A stretch of 64,000 nucleotides of DNA from Blepharisma stoltei (Eukaryota; Ciliophora; Heterotrichea; Heterotrichida; Blepharismidae). Below are positions 30,606 to 39,788 of the stretch, one piece after another. Made by a program: the position numbers and the translations under genes. Where the stretch lies: NCBI GenBank assembly GCA_914767885.1, contig CAJZBQ010000005.1, positions 1,054,001-1,118,000 on the forward strand. The letters are read 5' to 3'. Position 1 is the stretch's first letter. Every line of letters starts with the position of its first letter. The notes under the pieces are model-generated. The model did not search any database. It had not been told where the DNA came from and saw only the letters and a list, made by a program, of their open reading frames with translations.

Positions 30606-30892
30606 TACTTCTCTCTCTGCAAGCGAGCAAAAGGATTTACTCGTTTACTGAGGGAATTAATTTTATAGTTTAAATTTGTTTTTCACAAATTCATTCATAA
30701 AAATTGGAAATTTATTATAAAAAAAAATTATGTTTTAAAATGCAAACTGCTTAAATTTTACAGAATTAGTCTAAGATTTCATTATAATGATTGTCATTTA
30801 TATATTAAAAATAATAAAAAATTTTTGCTTTTTTTTACGAAAAATAGGGGATTTTTTCAATGTGTTTGTTCGCTCACAGAAGAGGGGGAAAC
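30606..30892. mobile_element. BogoMITE-like MITE directly upstream of START gene 2
   Basis: TA at 30606-30607 and 30893-30894. Ends CTTCTCTCTCTGCAAGCGAG and inverted TTCGCTCACAGAAGAGGGGG. The right end lies 5 bp before the ATG at 30898, so in the germline it separates the gene from its upstream region. The remaining intergenic DNA (30319-30605) is AT-rich. Confidence 0.75.
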
Positions 30893-30897
30893 TATAA

Positions 30898-31515
30898 ATG
30901 GAAACTTCACTGCTTGAGAAGTCCACAAAGACCATAGAACGCTGTCAAGCAGAACTCTTAGATCTAATAAACGGTCAAAGAAATTGGGAGCATCTAGGAG
31001 ACGATAACAACGTGGAATCAGATCGCCTCATGACTGAATCTGGAATCCACTTAATAAAAGCTGTAGGTCTTATTAACAGAACTCCTCAACAGATTTTTGA
31101 CGTAATTTGGGATTACCAACACAAATCAGAGTGGGACGACATGTGCCTTGAAAATATTTTGGTGCAGGAATTTACCCCAGATTTTAGAGTCCAATATCAG
31201 CGTTTTTGGGCTCCTTGGCCGATTAACCAGAGGGATTTTGTGTTTGCTTCAAAAGTAATAAGAACTGATGGAGATATTTTGATTACAGGAAAAAGTATAG
31301 AAACTGAGCTTGCACCTGAAAAAAGTGGTATCGTTAGAGGAAGCATAAATACCTCAGGATTTTACCTTCAGAGTTTGGGAGAAAATTTAACGAGAATTAC
31401 CTATTTAGTATGTGTAGATCCAAAGGGAAGTATTCCTACGTGGGTAGTTAACCAACTTGGAAAAAGGCAGTGCCAAATTGTGCATAAATTAAAAATGAGG
31501 CTAGGAGATGTCTAA
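30898..31515 (+). CDS. START-domain lipid-transfer-like protein 2
   Basis: Uninterrupted 205-aa paralogue of START 1 (same landmarks: TESGIHLIKAVGLINRTPQQ, KSEWDDMCLEN, FWAPWPINQRDFVFASKV, VDPKGSIPTWVVNQLGKRQ). It serves as the reference that fixes the excision point in START 1. No IES, intron or TGA codon. Ligand not predictable by eye; the aromatic-rich WAPWP..RDFVF core is the usual START signature. Confidence 0.88.
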   Translation: METSLLEKSTKTIERCQAELLDLINGQRNWEHLGDDNNVESDRLMTESGIHLIKAVGLINRTPQQIFDVIWDYQHKSEWDDMCLENILVQEFTPDFRVQYQRFWAPWPINQRDFVFASKVIRTDGDILITGKSIETELAPEKSGIVRGSINTSGFYLQSLGENLTRITYLVCVDPKGSIPTWVVNQLGKRQCQIVHKLKMRLGDV

Positions 31516-31921
31516 TTGCAACGATTATTTAAATCCTTATTTAATTTTGATGATAGGCTTGAATAAATTATGTTTTTATTAAAAACTGTCAAAATTATTT
31601 CATTTTGATTTAAAATTTTAAATGAATATAAGGCATTTCTTGTGAGGAATCCTTAAAATATGACTAAATATAATTTATAACTCTCTGAAGGCAAGCAAAA
31701 CTATTGGAAAATACCTATTTTTTGAGAAAAATACCCTCTTTTAGCTAAAAATTTTGTATAAAAAATATATTTTGATATAAAATATCAGCTAATTCTATTC
31801 AGTTGCAAATAAAATATAATTTTTTTATTTTTAGAATTTCGAAAAAAATAAAAATAAATAAATTAAAAAAATAATTAATCCTTATTTAGATTTTTGCTAG
31901 CTATAGAGGAAGTAAGGAAAT
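31516..31921. other. Intergenic with degenerate BogoMITE
   Basis: About 31680-31913 looks like an old MITE: CTCTCTGAAGGCAAGCAAAA near one end and GCTAGCTATAGAGGAAG near the other, with the AT-rich body between. It ends just before the Rab start. Confidence 0.5.
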
Positions 31922-32575
31922 ATGAACGAATCAAACACTACTGAACAATTGTAAGTTTTATATAGTGACTATATGATGAAAATCCTCACAATTGGGGATT
32001 CTGGGGTTGGAAAGACTTGCCTTATTATGCGATATACAGTAACAAATATAAAGGAAAACTCTTTCTCAAATAAATTTTTGAACACAATCGGAGTTGAATG
32101 TAAAAGCAAAACTATAGTTCAAGGCAACAAAAAAGTGAGAATGCAATTATGAGATACAGCAGGCCAAGAAAGATTTAGGACGATCACGAATAATTACTAT
32201 AGAGGCGCACATGCCATTGCAATTGTTTATGACGTAACTGATAGGAAATCTTTTGAAATGGTCAGCTCATGGCTCGCAGAAATTAGAAAATCCAGAGGTT
32301 CTGAGGCCTATATCTTTATTCTTGCAAATAAAGTAGATATGACTGAAAAGAGGGTTATTTCTGAACAAGAAGGCGCAGAATGGGCAAAAAATAGAGATTT
32401 GTATTGTTTTGAAGTTTCTGCTAAAGAAAATTTAGGGGTTGAAGAAGCTTTTTCTTTTATTTTTTCAAAAATTTTTTCGAAAATGCAAAACAGCCCTAAT
32501 TTTCTCGCCAGAAATCAAGAAAATTTGCAGTTGTCTCGCATGGAGAATAAAAAGTCAAAATCAAAGAAAAAGTAA
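31922..32575 (+). CDS. Rab-family small GTPase without C-terminal Cys
   Basis: Rab GTPases steer vesicle traffic. After removing a 15-nt intron (31951-31965) the product is 212 aa. G boxes: GDSGVGKTCL (P-loop), T in LNTIGVE, QLWDTAGQERF (the W is TGA), LANKVDM for NKxD, and EVSAKEN for SAK. RabF-like segments YYRGAHAIAIVYDVTDRKSF are present. Closest in feel to Rab1/8/18 types. The C-terminus ends in a polybasic KKSKSKKK stretch without the Cys needed for geranylgeranylation, so membrane attachment, if any, would have to be electrostatic or through another exon I do not see. Confidence 0.9.
31951..31965 (+). other. 15-nt intron in the Rab gene
   Basis: GTAAGTTTTATATAG; splicing gives TTEQFDYMMKIL. 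Confidence 0.9.
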
Positions 32576-32620
32576 TATTAAATTAGGTGTTGTTAATTTA
32601 ATTCCTTATCATTTATAGAA

Positions 32621-33034
32621 ATAAAATGGTGACGTTGACGGATAGGACTCCGAGGCGCACCTCCTATGGAGCTGGTAGGACCCATCTCTGATGAAGCTGA
32701 AATATAGGGGCCTCGTTCATTGACTTAAGTAGGCCTTCAGATGTGGGGAAGCCGTGCCGAAAAGGAAGTTTTATTTCTCCCCCGAAGGTTTTCTTGTCCC
32801 TGCCAGATGGGCTAGACAGGTTTTGCCTACCACATGGTCTTCCTTCATCGGGACCATCGGGGCACTCATTCAAGAGTGGTTCTGTCCAAAGGAGCTGCAG
32901 GTGGTTCAGACCAGAAATCAAGATGGCGTCGGGCCGGGAGTATGGTCGCATTAAAAACCGACTTGGAGTCGTCTTTCGAGCTGAGATGTAGTGGTCCGCT
33001 GGTTTCGCCCATATGACCTTATAATACTAGCTAA
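32621..33034. repeat. SINE-like repeat R1, copy 2
   Basis: 414 bp flanked by CTTATCATTTATAGAA (32605-32620) and CTTATCATTTATTGAA (33035-33050), a 16-bp duplication with one mismatch. Starts ATAAAATGGTGACG. Confidence 0.8.
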
Positions 33035-33237
33035 CTTATCATTTATTGAATTATTTTTTTATAAAAAAGAATAAATCTAAATTATTTATTTGAAAAAGTA
33101 TGCTCATAATAATTTTTATTTAAATATATTAGAAGGCTTCATTATGCTTAACAATTTTTCTGCGATTCCAATTTCTACAGCAAATTTTGCCTTTAAATTT
33201 ATTTTTTGTATTATATTTCATTTTATTAATGATAATA

Positions 33238-33661
33238 TATACATAAAAATGGTGACGACAGACCATCCGACCTCTCGACCCTATTTCCTCAACAGCAGTA
33301 GGTAACGGCCCAGTGTTGGGGATTTAGTTGGAAAGGGGCCGGTAATATTCGGGCTGGGTTTTTCTCTCGGGTCCAGGATGCTAACTCTGGATTTTAAAGT
33401 TTTCCCTCCAGAACAACCATTGGAAGGACAAGGTTGGGTCAATGTCTGATTGACAATATGGCCCTCATACACTGAAGACGGTGGAGGTTTCAACTCAAGT
33501 GGTTGGCCTTAGACTCCAGGAGCCATGGAAGTCAAGATGGTGCGAATCCCTTGTTTATGGCAACAAGAGAAGGGTGTCCGCTGAGGTCGCGTCATGGACA
33601 ATGAGAGTGTAAAGGTGCAAATCCCAAGCCCTGCTAGCGTGAACGGCTTAACTTAATCTTA
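33238..33661. repeat. SINE-like repeat R3
   Basis: 424 bp flanked by ATTAATGATAATA (33225-33237 and 33662-33674). Begins TATACATAAAAATGGTGACG, the same A-rich-ATGGTG edge as R1, but the body is different. Confidence 0.75.
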
Positions 33662-33748
33662 ATTAATGATAATAAACAAAAGCATATATTTGAAGAAAAA
33701 TCTAGGCTGACTATTTTCTTTTTAGCTGAATTTATAATAGTGAAATAA

Positions 33749-34369
33749 ATGGAGCCAAATCTTGAAGAAACATGTTCTACTGCTCTTGAGCGAGCTCAAA
33801 CAGAAGTTCTTAACTTAATAAATAACCCTCAAGTGCGGTGGGAAAATTACAAAGAAAAGCATGGCCTCACTCGGCAAAAAATAGAAACAGACTCAGGAGC
33901 CTTAATAATTAAATCTGCAGGAACTATCAATAAACCAGGACAAATTGTATTCGACACATTATGGGATGACACAAAAAAGGTTGAATGGAACTCAAAATTA
34001 AAAGAAACCAGACTTCTCCATGAATTTGATTCACGGATAAGAATATATTATAACAGTTTCAAATCGCCATGGCCAGTCAAAAATAGAGACTTTGTCTTTG
34101 CAACAAGGGCAATTAGTCTTGGCGATGACGCTTTGATCACGAAAATTAGCATAAATACTGCCCTTTGCCCTGAACAAGCTGGATTTATAAGAGGCGAAAT
34201 AAAAGGTTCAGGAATCTTAATACACCCTGTGGATAAGAATTCGTGTGTCTTGACCTTTGTGGTTAGCATAGATCCAAAAGGGTCAATTCCAAGATCATTA
34301 GTAAATAAGGCACAAGAAGAGCAGTCATTAGCTGTGCATGATATAAGGCAATATGTTTCAAGATTATAA
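33749..34369 (+). CDS. START-domain lipid-transfer-like protein 3
   Basis: 206 aa, uninterrupted. Closer to START 4 than to START 1/2: KIETDSGALIIKSAGTINKP, FDTLWDDTKKVEWNSKLKET, FKSPWPVKNRDFVFATRA, RGEIKGSGILIHPVDKNSCV, SIDPKGSIPRSLVNKAQEEQ. The SPWP..RDFVFA core and DPKGSIP are shared by all four copies, so the cluster arose by at least two duplications. No signal peptide or membrane segment. Confidence 0.87.
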   Translation: MEPNLEETCSTALERAQTEVLNLINNPQVRWENYKEKHGLTRQKIETDSGALIIKSAGTINKPGQIVFDTLWDDTKKVEWNSKLKETRLLHEFDSRIRIYYNSFKSPWPVKNRDFVFATRAISLGDDALITKISINTALCPEQAGFIRGEIKGSGILIHPVDKNSCVLTFVVSIDPKGSIPRSLVNKAQEEQSLAVHDIRQYVSRL

Positions 34370-35686
34370 TAGTTAACTTATAGAGTCTGGCTTTATTAAT
34401 ATAAGCTAATTGATTAAATTTATTTTATAATTGGAATTCGATAAATTCATAATGATTCCCTGAATATTTTTAAAAATATTATTTGGGTGCAAAAGTTAGC
34501 TTAGATTTTAGCCCAAAAAAACTTGAAATCATTTAATTTGGGCCTATTCAATAATTATCATATAATTGGATTGAAGAAAATTAATTAGTTTTTGGTATCC
34601 ATAGGTATCGAAGATTTTTGAGACATAAATAATTGTGATTGCTTAAGAATAACCAAATAAATCATTATTGCGCTATTAAGATTCAAATACTTTTTAATCC
34701 TTTTAATGACGTAATGAAATAAATGGCTACTTAAAACAAATTTTTCTACCAAATATGAGAGAGTTTAAACAAGATTCCTAGGCATGGTTCATAGTCATTG
34801 ATATCATGCAGAGCAAAAATATTGTCCAAGCCTATTATCAATAGGTAAAAATAAAAATTTTTTAAAGATATTTCACAATCTTTCTCACAATTGTAGCTAA
34901 TAATGTTGAGAAATCAGCAGAAAGCTTTATAGAACAATTTTTATTGTTTGCAATTATTTCAAAGCAGAATATCAAAGATAGCCCAAAAGGCCAGGTTGTG
35001 AGTTGGAAAGAAATAGCGATTGTTTTGAAGGTAATTGGTAGAAAAAATTTAAAATATTTTTAGTTTATAAAATTTAATTATTCTGAATAAGCAAAACTAA
35101 ATAGAAAGCTAATAAGAGAAGTGTGAAGTATAGTAGAGCTTGAAGAATTATAAAGACTTTGGATAATTGATATTAAATTGTCCATGCCATTACTATAGTT
35201 TATGACGTAACTGCTTGCCCTTATAAATAAAGCTGCCATGGTTGAAAATAAGGCTAAGTCAAAAACTCGAAGCAAAGAATGGAAAGAATCGGGATTTAAT
35301 TATTTTCAATTAAATTTGACAAAAAGAGAAACCTCATTCATTTTGCAAATGTAAATATACATTATCTAAACGCTACTCGTATATCAAAAATAAATTTAAT
35401 ATTTGTTCAGCTACTTCTACTAACCAAAATTTCAGTATAATCAGCTGCTATCTGATAATTAGCTTATATCTGCTAGCAAGATTTTAAATTCCAATTGAGA
35501 CTATTGACTTTTTTCGGCAATTTCAGCAATAATTCCTATCATAATGATGTCTGCCTCGCTTATCCACTTTAGACACTAATATTGCTGATAGCTTTACAAT
35601 TCAAATTCCTATAATAATTAACTTAAGCTTATATCTGCTAAATTTTCTCCATTATCATTTTATTGCCTATCTTTTATAATAAATAA
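34370..35686. other. Intergenic, with one unexplained ORF and a Rab pseudogene
   Basis: Mostly AT-rich. 34872-35061 (+) is open and protein-like (EKSAESFIEQFLLFAIISKQ, VVSWKEIAIVLKVIGRKN) but has no ATG and no family I recognise. A Rab relic follows at 35170-35355. Confidence 0.5.
35170..35355 (+). pseudogene. Rab GTPase pseudogene fragment
   Basis: Nucleotides at 35190-35217 match the Rab gene (CATGCCATT..TAGTTTATGACGTAACTG); then INKAAMVENKAKSKTRSKEW and GFNYFQLNLTKRETSF correspond in order to LANKVDM, EWAKNRDLYCFEVSAKENL of the intact gene. The two parts are in different frames and the G1-G3 region is missing. Confidence 0.7.
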
Positions 35687-36859
35687 ATGGAGCCAAACCT
35701 TGAAGAAATTTGTTCTACCGCTCTTGAGAGAGCTCAAGCCGAGCTTCTTGACTTAATCTTATCTTATAGAATTTATAACGTTTAACGTCCACTACGGGGT
35801 GACAACCCCAGGTACTGTCACTCGCCTTCGTCGCATCGGGCCCACAGGTCGCTGGGGATGGCCTGCTTCGATCACCATGGTGCTTCTTGGGAAAGTGTTC
35901 CGGCTTCGACGGCTCATGGATGAGCTACTTGCTTGATACATGGGTTGCTTTTTCCGAAAAAACTCAAAAAATGGATTTTTCTGGTCAGCTGTCGGCAAAA
36001 GGGAAAAACACGTAGCCTGGGACGTAACACCCAGTTTCACGCTAGGGAGTTGCCCGATTGGTCCTAACGGACTCTGCTGAGCTTCCCCTTTCCAACTCCG
36101 CGTTCTCCTTCCCCACGAGGAAAAATCCACCCCTGAGATTAGACTAGGACTAGGCTCTGATCACCACCAGAATTGCTTACCTAGTATTGCCGTCCATCTC
36201 TAGAATGGTAAAACCTTGCCGGATATAATTAAATATGAGTCGAGGCTGCATGACCGGGAGGCCATGCCCAGACGAAGACGCCATATTTAATTATCCTTCT
36301 TGACTTAATCAACAACCCTCAAAGACGCTGGGAATCATACAAAGAAAAACTAGGTCTCATACGCCAAAGGACAGTCACAGACACAGGAGCCTTTATTGTT
36401 AAATCTTCAGGCACAATTAATAAATCAGGACAAATTGTATATGATACCATGTGGGATGACACAAATAAGCTTCAATGGAATCCAAGGTGCAAGGAATCAA
36501 AAATTCTCCATGAGTTTGACTCACGGATAAAAATAATTTATAATAGTTTCAAGTCGCCGTGGCCTGTAACCAACAGAGATTTTGTATTTGCAGCAAAGTC
36601 CGTTAGTCTAGGGGATGATGCTTTGATAGTTTTAATAAGCATCACCACTGCATTGTGTCCTGAAAAAAAGGGTTTTGTAAGGGGCGAAATGAAAAGCTCA
36701 GGATACCTAGTACACCCCGTGGACGAAAATTCATGTGTGTTGACCTCTATCATAAGCACAGATCCAAAAGGGTCAATTCCACAGTCAGTCGTTAATAAAG
36801 TGCAGGAAGAACAGACTTTAGCTGTGCATAAAATAGGAGAATTTGTTGGAGGAAGATAA
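35687..36859 (+). CDS. START-domain lipid-transfer-like protein 4, split by a retroelement-like IES
   Basis: ATG 35687. Removing 552 bp between two CTTCTTGACTTAATC repeats gives 206 aa, the same length as START 3 and colinear with it (MEPNLEE..ALERAQAELLDLINNPQ, IYNSFKSPWPVTNRDFVFAA, VHPVDENSCVLTS, STDPKGSIPQSVVNKVQEEQ). No other interruption. It shows that the copy would be functional in the somatic genome although the germline copy is broken. Confidence 0.87.
35754..36305. other. IES 22 (552 bp): repeat R2 with 15-bp target duplication
   Basis: CTTCTTGACTTAATC at 35744-35758 and 36296-36310; the TA used for excision (35754 and 36306) lies inside the duplication, so excision restores the exact empty site. 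Interior 35759-36295 matches, inverted, the repeat at 1027-1500. Confidence 0.85.
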
Positions 36860-37121
36860 TAGTTAAGTAAATATTATTTAAGGAATCTCAATTAAGAACT
36901 TGTATATTTGTAGAAAGCAGACAATAGGTATAGTTTTCATAGTTCTTTATTAACCTCGCATAATAGGCCATTGCAATGCATATTTTAAAATAAGCTCTAC
37001 GTTGACAGAATCTATAATAGCAATTCTGAGTTATGACTGTTTATAAATGCAATTTTTGTTTGAGAATTTGCGCTTCAGCTTTTTATAGAACATATCTGGG
37101 CTTTGATTAAGATTAAATTCG

Positions 37122-37354
37122 GCAATAAGAGGAGTTAATCAATGTTATCACCTTGTATTGACTCCCAGAGAGCCAGTGTTCATATAAGAAGGAACAGAAA
37201 ACCTTGAGAGCAGAAACAAGACTTCCTTCTGCGGCAGGCATCCCCAAACTCAAAGCGATGCACGCCAAAATTCAGCTCAATGGGAAGGATCCTACCTGCC
37301 CCATAGGGATGCGCCTCAGAATCTGTCTTCCGCGGCATCCATTTTATTAAATGA
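37122..37354. repeat. SINE-like repeat R1, copy 3 (short, inverted)
   Basis: Only about 233 bp, keeping the ATAAAATGG end and losing the other, as expected of a truncated retroelement copy. Confidence 0.65.
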
Positions 37355-37372
37355 GAGCTTTAATTAAGATTA

Positions 37373-37787
37373 AAATCGTTAGACGGCCATAATCGAAATC
37401 CTAATAGTCGGACTACCTTGACGCCAGGAAAGGTGGCTTACGCTAGGTGTATATACATCATAGTGAAAATGATGTAAGGCTCAATTCCACCTTTTGAATT
37501 TTCTTGCAAGACTCACCTAAACTAAGGCTCGCTAGGTTAGAGCCACCCTCTTTTGAATGCCCCAATAGTCCCGATAGACTATGCGGAATGCAAAACCTGT
37601 CTAGCCCACCTGGCAAGAACAGGAAAACCTTCGGGGGAGAAACAAAACTTCTCTTTGGCAGGCATTCAAGACCCGAAGGCCTACTTCAAAAGGGACAGAG
37701 GCTCTGCTTCCAGCATCACCAGAATGGGGTCCGATTTTCTCCATAGGGAGTGTGCGTCTCATAGAGTCAGCTCATCATTTTATTCCT
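37373..37787. repeat. SINE-like repeat R1, copy 4 (inverted)
   Basis: 415 bp, full-length relative to 32621-33034 when inverted (AGACAGGTTTTGCAT, CCCCCGAAGGTTTTCCTG, GAAGTAGGCCTTCGG). Confidence 0.75.
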
Positions 37788-37916
37788 GAGCTTTAATTAG
37801 ATTACTAAAATAGTCATCCTGAAGCAATAAAAAGAAATATATTTAAAATTTTATCCTAATACAATGTTCGCTAAAAATTCATTGAAAATAAATTCGAAAA
37901 TATTATCTATTAATAA

Positions 37917-38696
37917 TTACTCCAATAGTAAAAGGCTTAAAACAGCACCAATAACTACACTTGCTGAATAATAAACATTTGGGTTCCCTGACTGTATCTC
38001 TCTATTATTTCCACCCGAAAACATATCAGCCACTTTTTTAATCTGCCACTGTTTCGCCTGCTTCGTCTCAGATATAATATACCACAACACATCATCCCTG
38101 CAGGAATAATCCGGATTTGTCGCTGAGCCTTTATAAAAATAATAATCATCAGTGCTTCTCACGACTTCTCTTATATTAATATTCGACGTATTCGTAGTCC
38201 AATAAGTCGCTCCCGCAGTGCTCGGTAAATTCCACCATTCCAAGGAGTCTAAAAAGAAACTTTCTATGCCAGCCTTAAAAATCACGCTTACAATGGCCAT
38301 GTTTTCTTTGTCTCTTTCCCAGTACTTGTCCTGGACTATCAAAATTATTTCCATTTCCATAGGAAAAGAAACTCCATTCAAGGTATGCTCAGATGGGGTA
38401 TGAAAATCAATGTATTTGACGAGGAAGGTACGCTTGTCGTCTTCTGGGCCGATTTCTATGTAGCCGAAATCAGCAGTGACGCGGATCAAGTTGCCTGTGT
38501 TAGTAATGTTCCTTGCCTTGGTCGCTCCAAGGAAAACCATTTTCATTGAGTATTTGTCAGGGACGTCACTTGTGGAGTCTATGTCGAGGTTCATAGGAGA
38601 TTGTTTAGAGGCTGAGCAGGCTTCAGGCCAACTGCCTTGAGCGTCGTAAGCCCAGCCAAAAGCTGATGAGATGAGTGCTGCATATATAAAAAACAT
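37917..38696 (-). CDS. Alpha-carbonic-anhydrase-like protein, zinc ligands missing
   Basis: Secreted or surface protein with signal peptide (MFFIYAALISSAFGWAY) and a C-terminal hydrophobic tail (YSASVVIGAVLSLLLLE) suggesting GPI anchoring, 259 aa. The fold markers are clear: GSWPEACSASKQSPMNLDI, YIDFHTPSEHTLNGVSFPME, GATYWTTNTSNINI. In active enzymes three His bind zinc (HFH...H). Here the first is Asp (IDFHTPSEH keeps only the second) and the third (usually ELHLVH) is Ile (EMEIILIVQ). It should therefore be a non-catalytic carbonic-anhydrase-related protein. No IES or intron. Confidence 0.85.
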   Translation of the reverse strand: MFFIYAALISSAFGWAYDAQGSWPEACSASKQSPMNLDIDSTSDVPDKYSMKMVFLGATKARNITNTGNLIRVTADFGYIEIGPEDDKRTFLVKYIDFHTPSEHTLNGVSFPMEMEIILIVQDKYWERDKENMAIVSVIFKAGIESFFLDSLEWWNLPSTAGATYWTTNTSNINIREVVRSTDDYYFYKGSATNPDYSCRDDVLWYIISETKQAKQWQIKKVADMFSGGNNREIQSGNPNVYYSASVVIGAVLSLLLLE

Positions 38697-38766
38697 AATT
38701 TTATATTAGAAAATCATTTTTTATTTAAAAATTTCACACAGAAATTAATTGAAATTTTGCAATTAA

Positions 38767-39764
38767 TTAGATTAAGTCTGAATAGTCAAGATCCCACCCA
38801 CAAATATCTTGGCCACTGAGATCTGTAGTATGATTTCGTCTATACTCAATATTATACTGAGGTTTTGTTGGACTTTGGACTCTTTGAGTCATAAGCAGTC
38901 CAGGAGAAGCCAATGATGGCTTTCGGGTTTTTATTTTTGGTGGTGATTTAGAAACATTGGAAATAGAACTGTTTTTTTATTATAAATAATATTATTTGGC
39001 CTATATATTGTGCTTAAATTTAGATTTTTTTTTTGACACTTTCACTTCTTTTGACAGCGGTTGCTGGCCTTAAATTCTCCTCATAGCTATAGGATATAGC
39101 CCAGGAGCGATTTTTGATCACCCTGGGCTAGGATAAGGCTCAGAAACTCCCCGAGTTGTTTTGCAACTCAAGTTGACAAACCAACTCGGGGAAAAAAAAA
39201 CTTTATAAGAGGCATTTGTCAACTCCCCGAGTTGGTTTGTCAACTTAGGTTGCAAAACCAACTTAGGGAGTTTCTGAGCCCTATCTTAGCCCAGGGTGAT
39301 CAAAAATCGCTCCTGGACTATATAGCTTCTATTTTCAGCCCAGAAACATTCTTTATTTCTTCGTTTCTTTTCTTTATAAACGCGTTTTTTGGAAAAGTTC
39401 ATTTCTTGACTCCAACCCTGTGGATATCTAAGCTTATTTCTTGCTTTTTCATTGAAATTGTATCATTCATCAATATAAAATTGCAGCTTTTTTTTACTTT
39501 TTCAGTTGTCAAATTCATATCATTCCTTAATGAGAATCTTTGCTTCATAAATTCTGATTTTGGGATGTTTTTACGAATCATATCGAATTTATCGTTCTCA
39601 GTTCGATTGAATTTTTCAATTTCACTTGATTTTAGGATTCGACTATTTATTTTCTTTTTTTGTTGTAAATCAATATAAAAATTCTTTTTTATGATTCCTT
39701 TAGAAACATGCTTTGTCAGGATTTTCCTTTCTACATCTGGCTCTATTGTGACCACTGCAAACAT
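38767..39764 (-). CDS. Basic protein of unknown function with palindromic IES and two homopolymer breaks
   Basis: ATG 39764, stop TAA 38767. No family recognised; Lys/Arg/Ser-rich, probably disordered (KKINSRILKSSEIEKFNRTE, KSPPKIKTRKPSLASPG). IES 39088-39322 removed joins LKIEA to SYEENLRPATAVKRSES. After that, two one-base deficits remain: an A10 run (39025-39034 on the plus strand as T10) that would need 11, and an A7 run near 38979 that would need 8. With both corrected the frame is 254 aa and ends CGWDLDYSDLI. Its ATG is 24 bp from the divergent prohibitin ATG. Confidence 0.6.
39088..39322. mobile_element. IES 23 = palindromic MITE (235 bp)
   Basis: TA 39088-39089 and 39323-39324, in phase. 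Nearly the whole IES is one imperfect palindrome: TATAGCCCAGGAGCGATTTT...AACTCGGGG against CCCCGAGTT...AAAATCGCTCCTGGACTATA, arms of about 105 bp. Confidence 0.88.
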
Positions 39765-39788
39765 TGGATATGATTTTTAATAATAAAA

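Larger units (their letters stand above)
32576..33748. other. Intergenic with two SINE-like insertions
   Basis: Holds repeat R1 copy 2 (32621-33034) and repeat R3 (33238-33661), each with its own target duplication. The short ORFs here belong to the repeats. Confidence 0.7.
36860..37916. other. Intergenic with two adjacent inverted R1 repeats
   Basis: Repeats at 37122-37354 and 37373-37787 (minus orientation) share one target: GGCTTTGATTAAGATTA (37098-), GAGCTTTAATTAAGATTA (37355-37372) and GAGCTTTAATTAGATTA (37788-37804). The rest is AT-rich and featureless. Confidence 0.7.

Noticed and set aside
32664-33016. Overlapping ORFs on both strands in the GC-rich block
   Set aside because: They lie wholly inside SINE-like repeat R1 and are not conserved in frame in the other copies.
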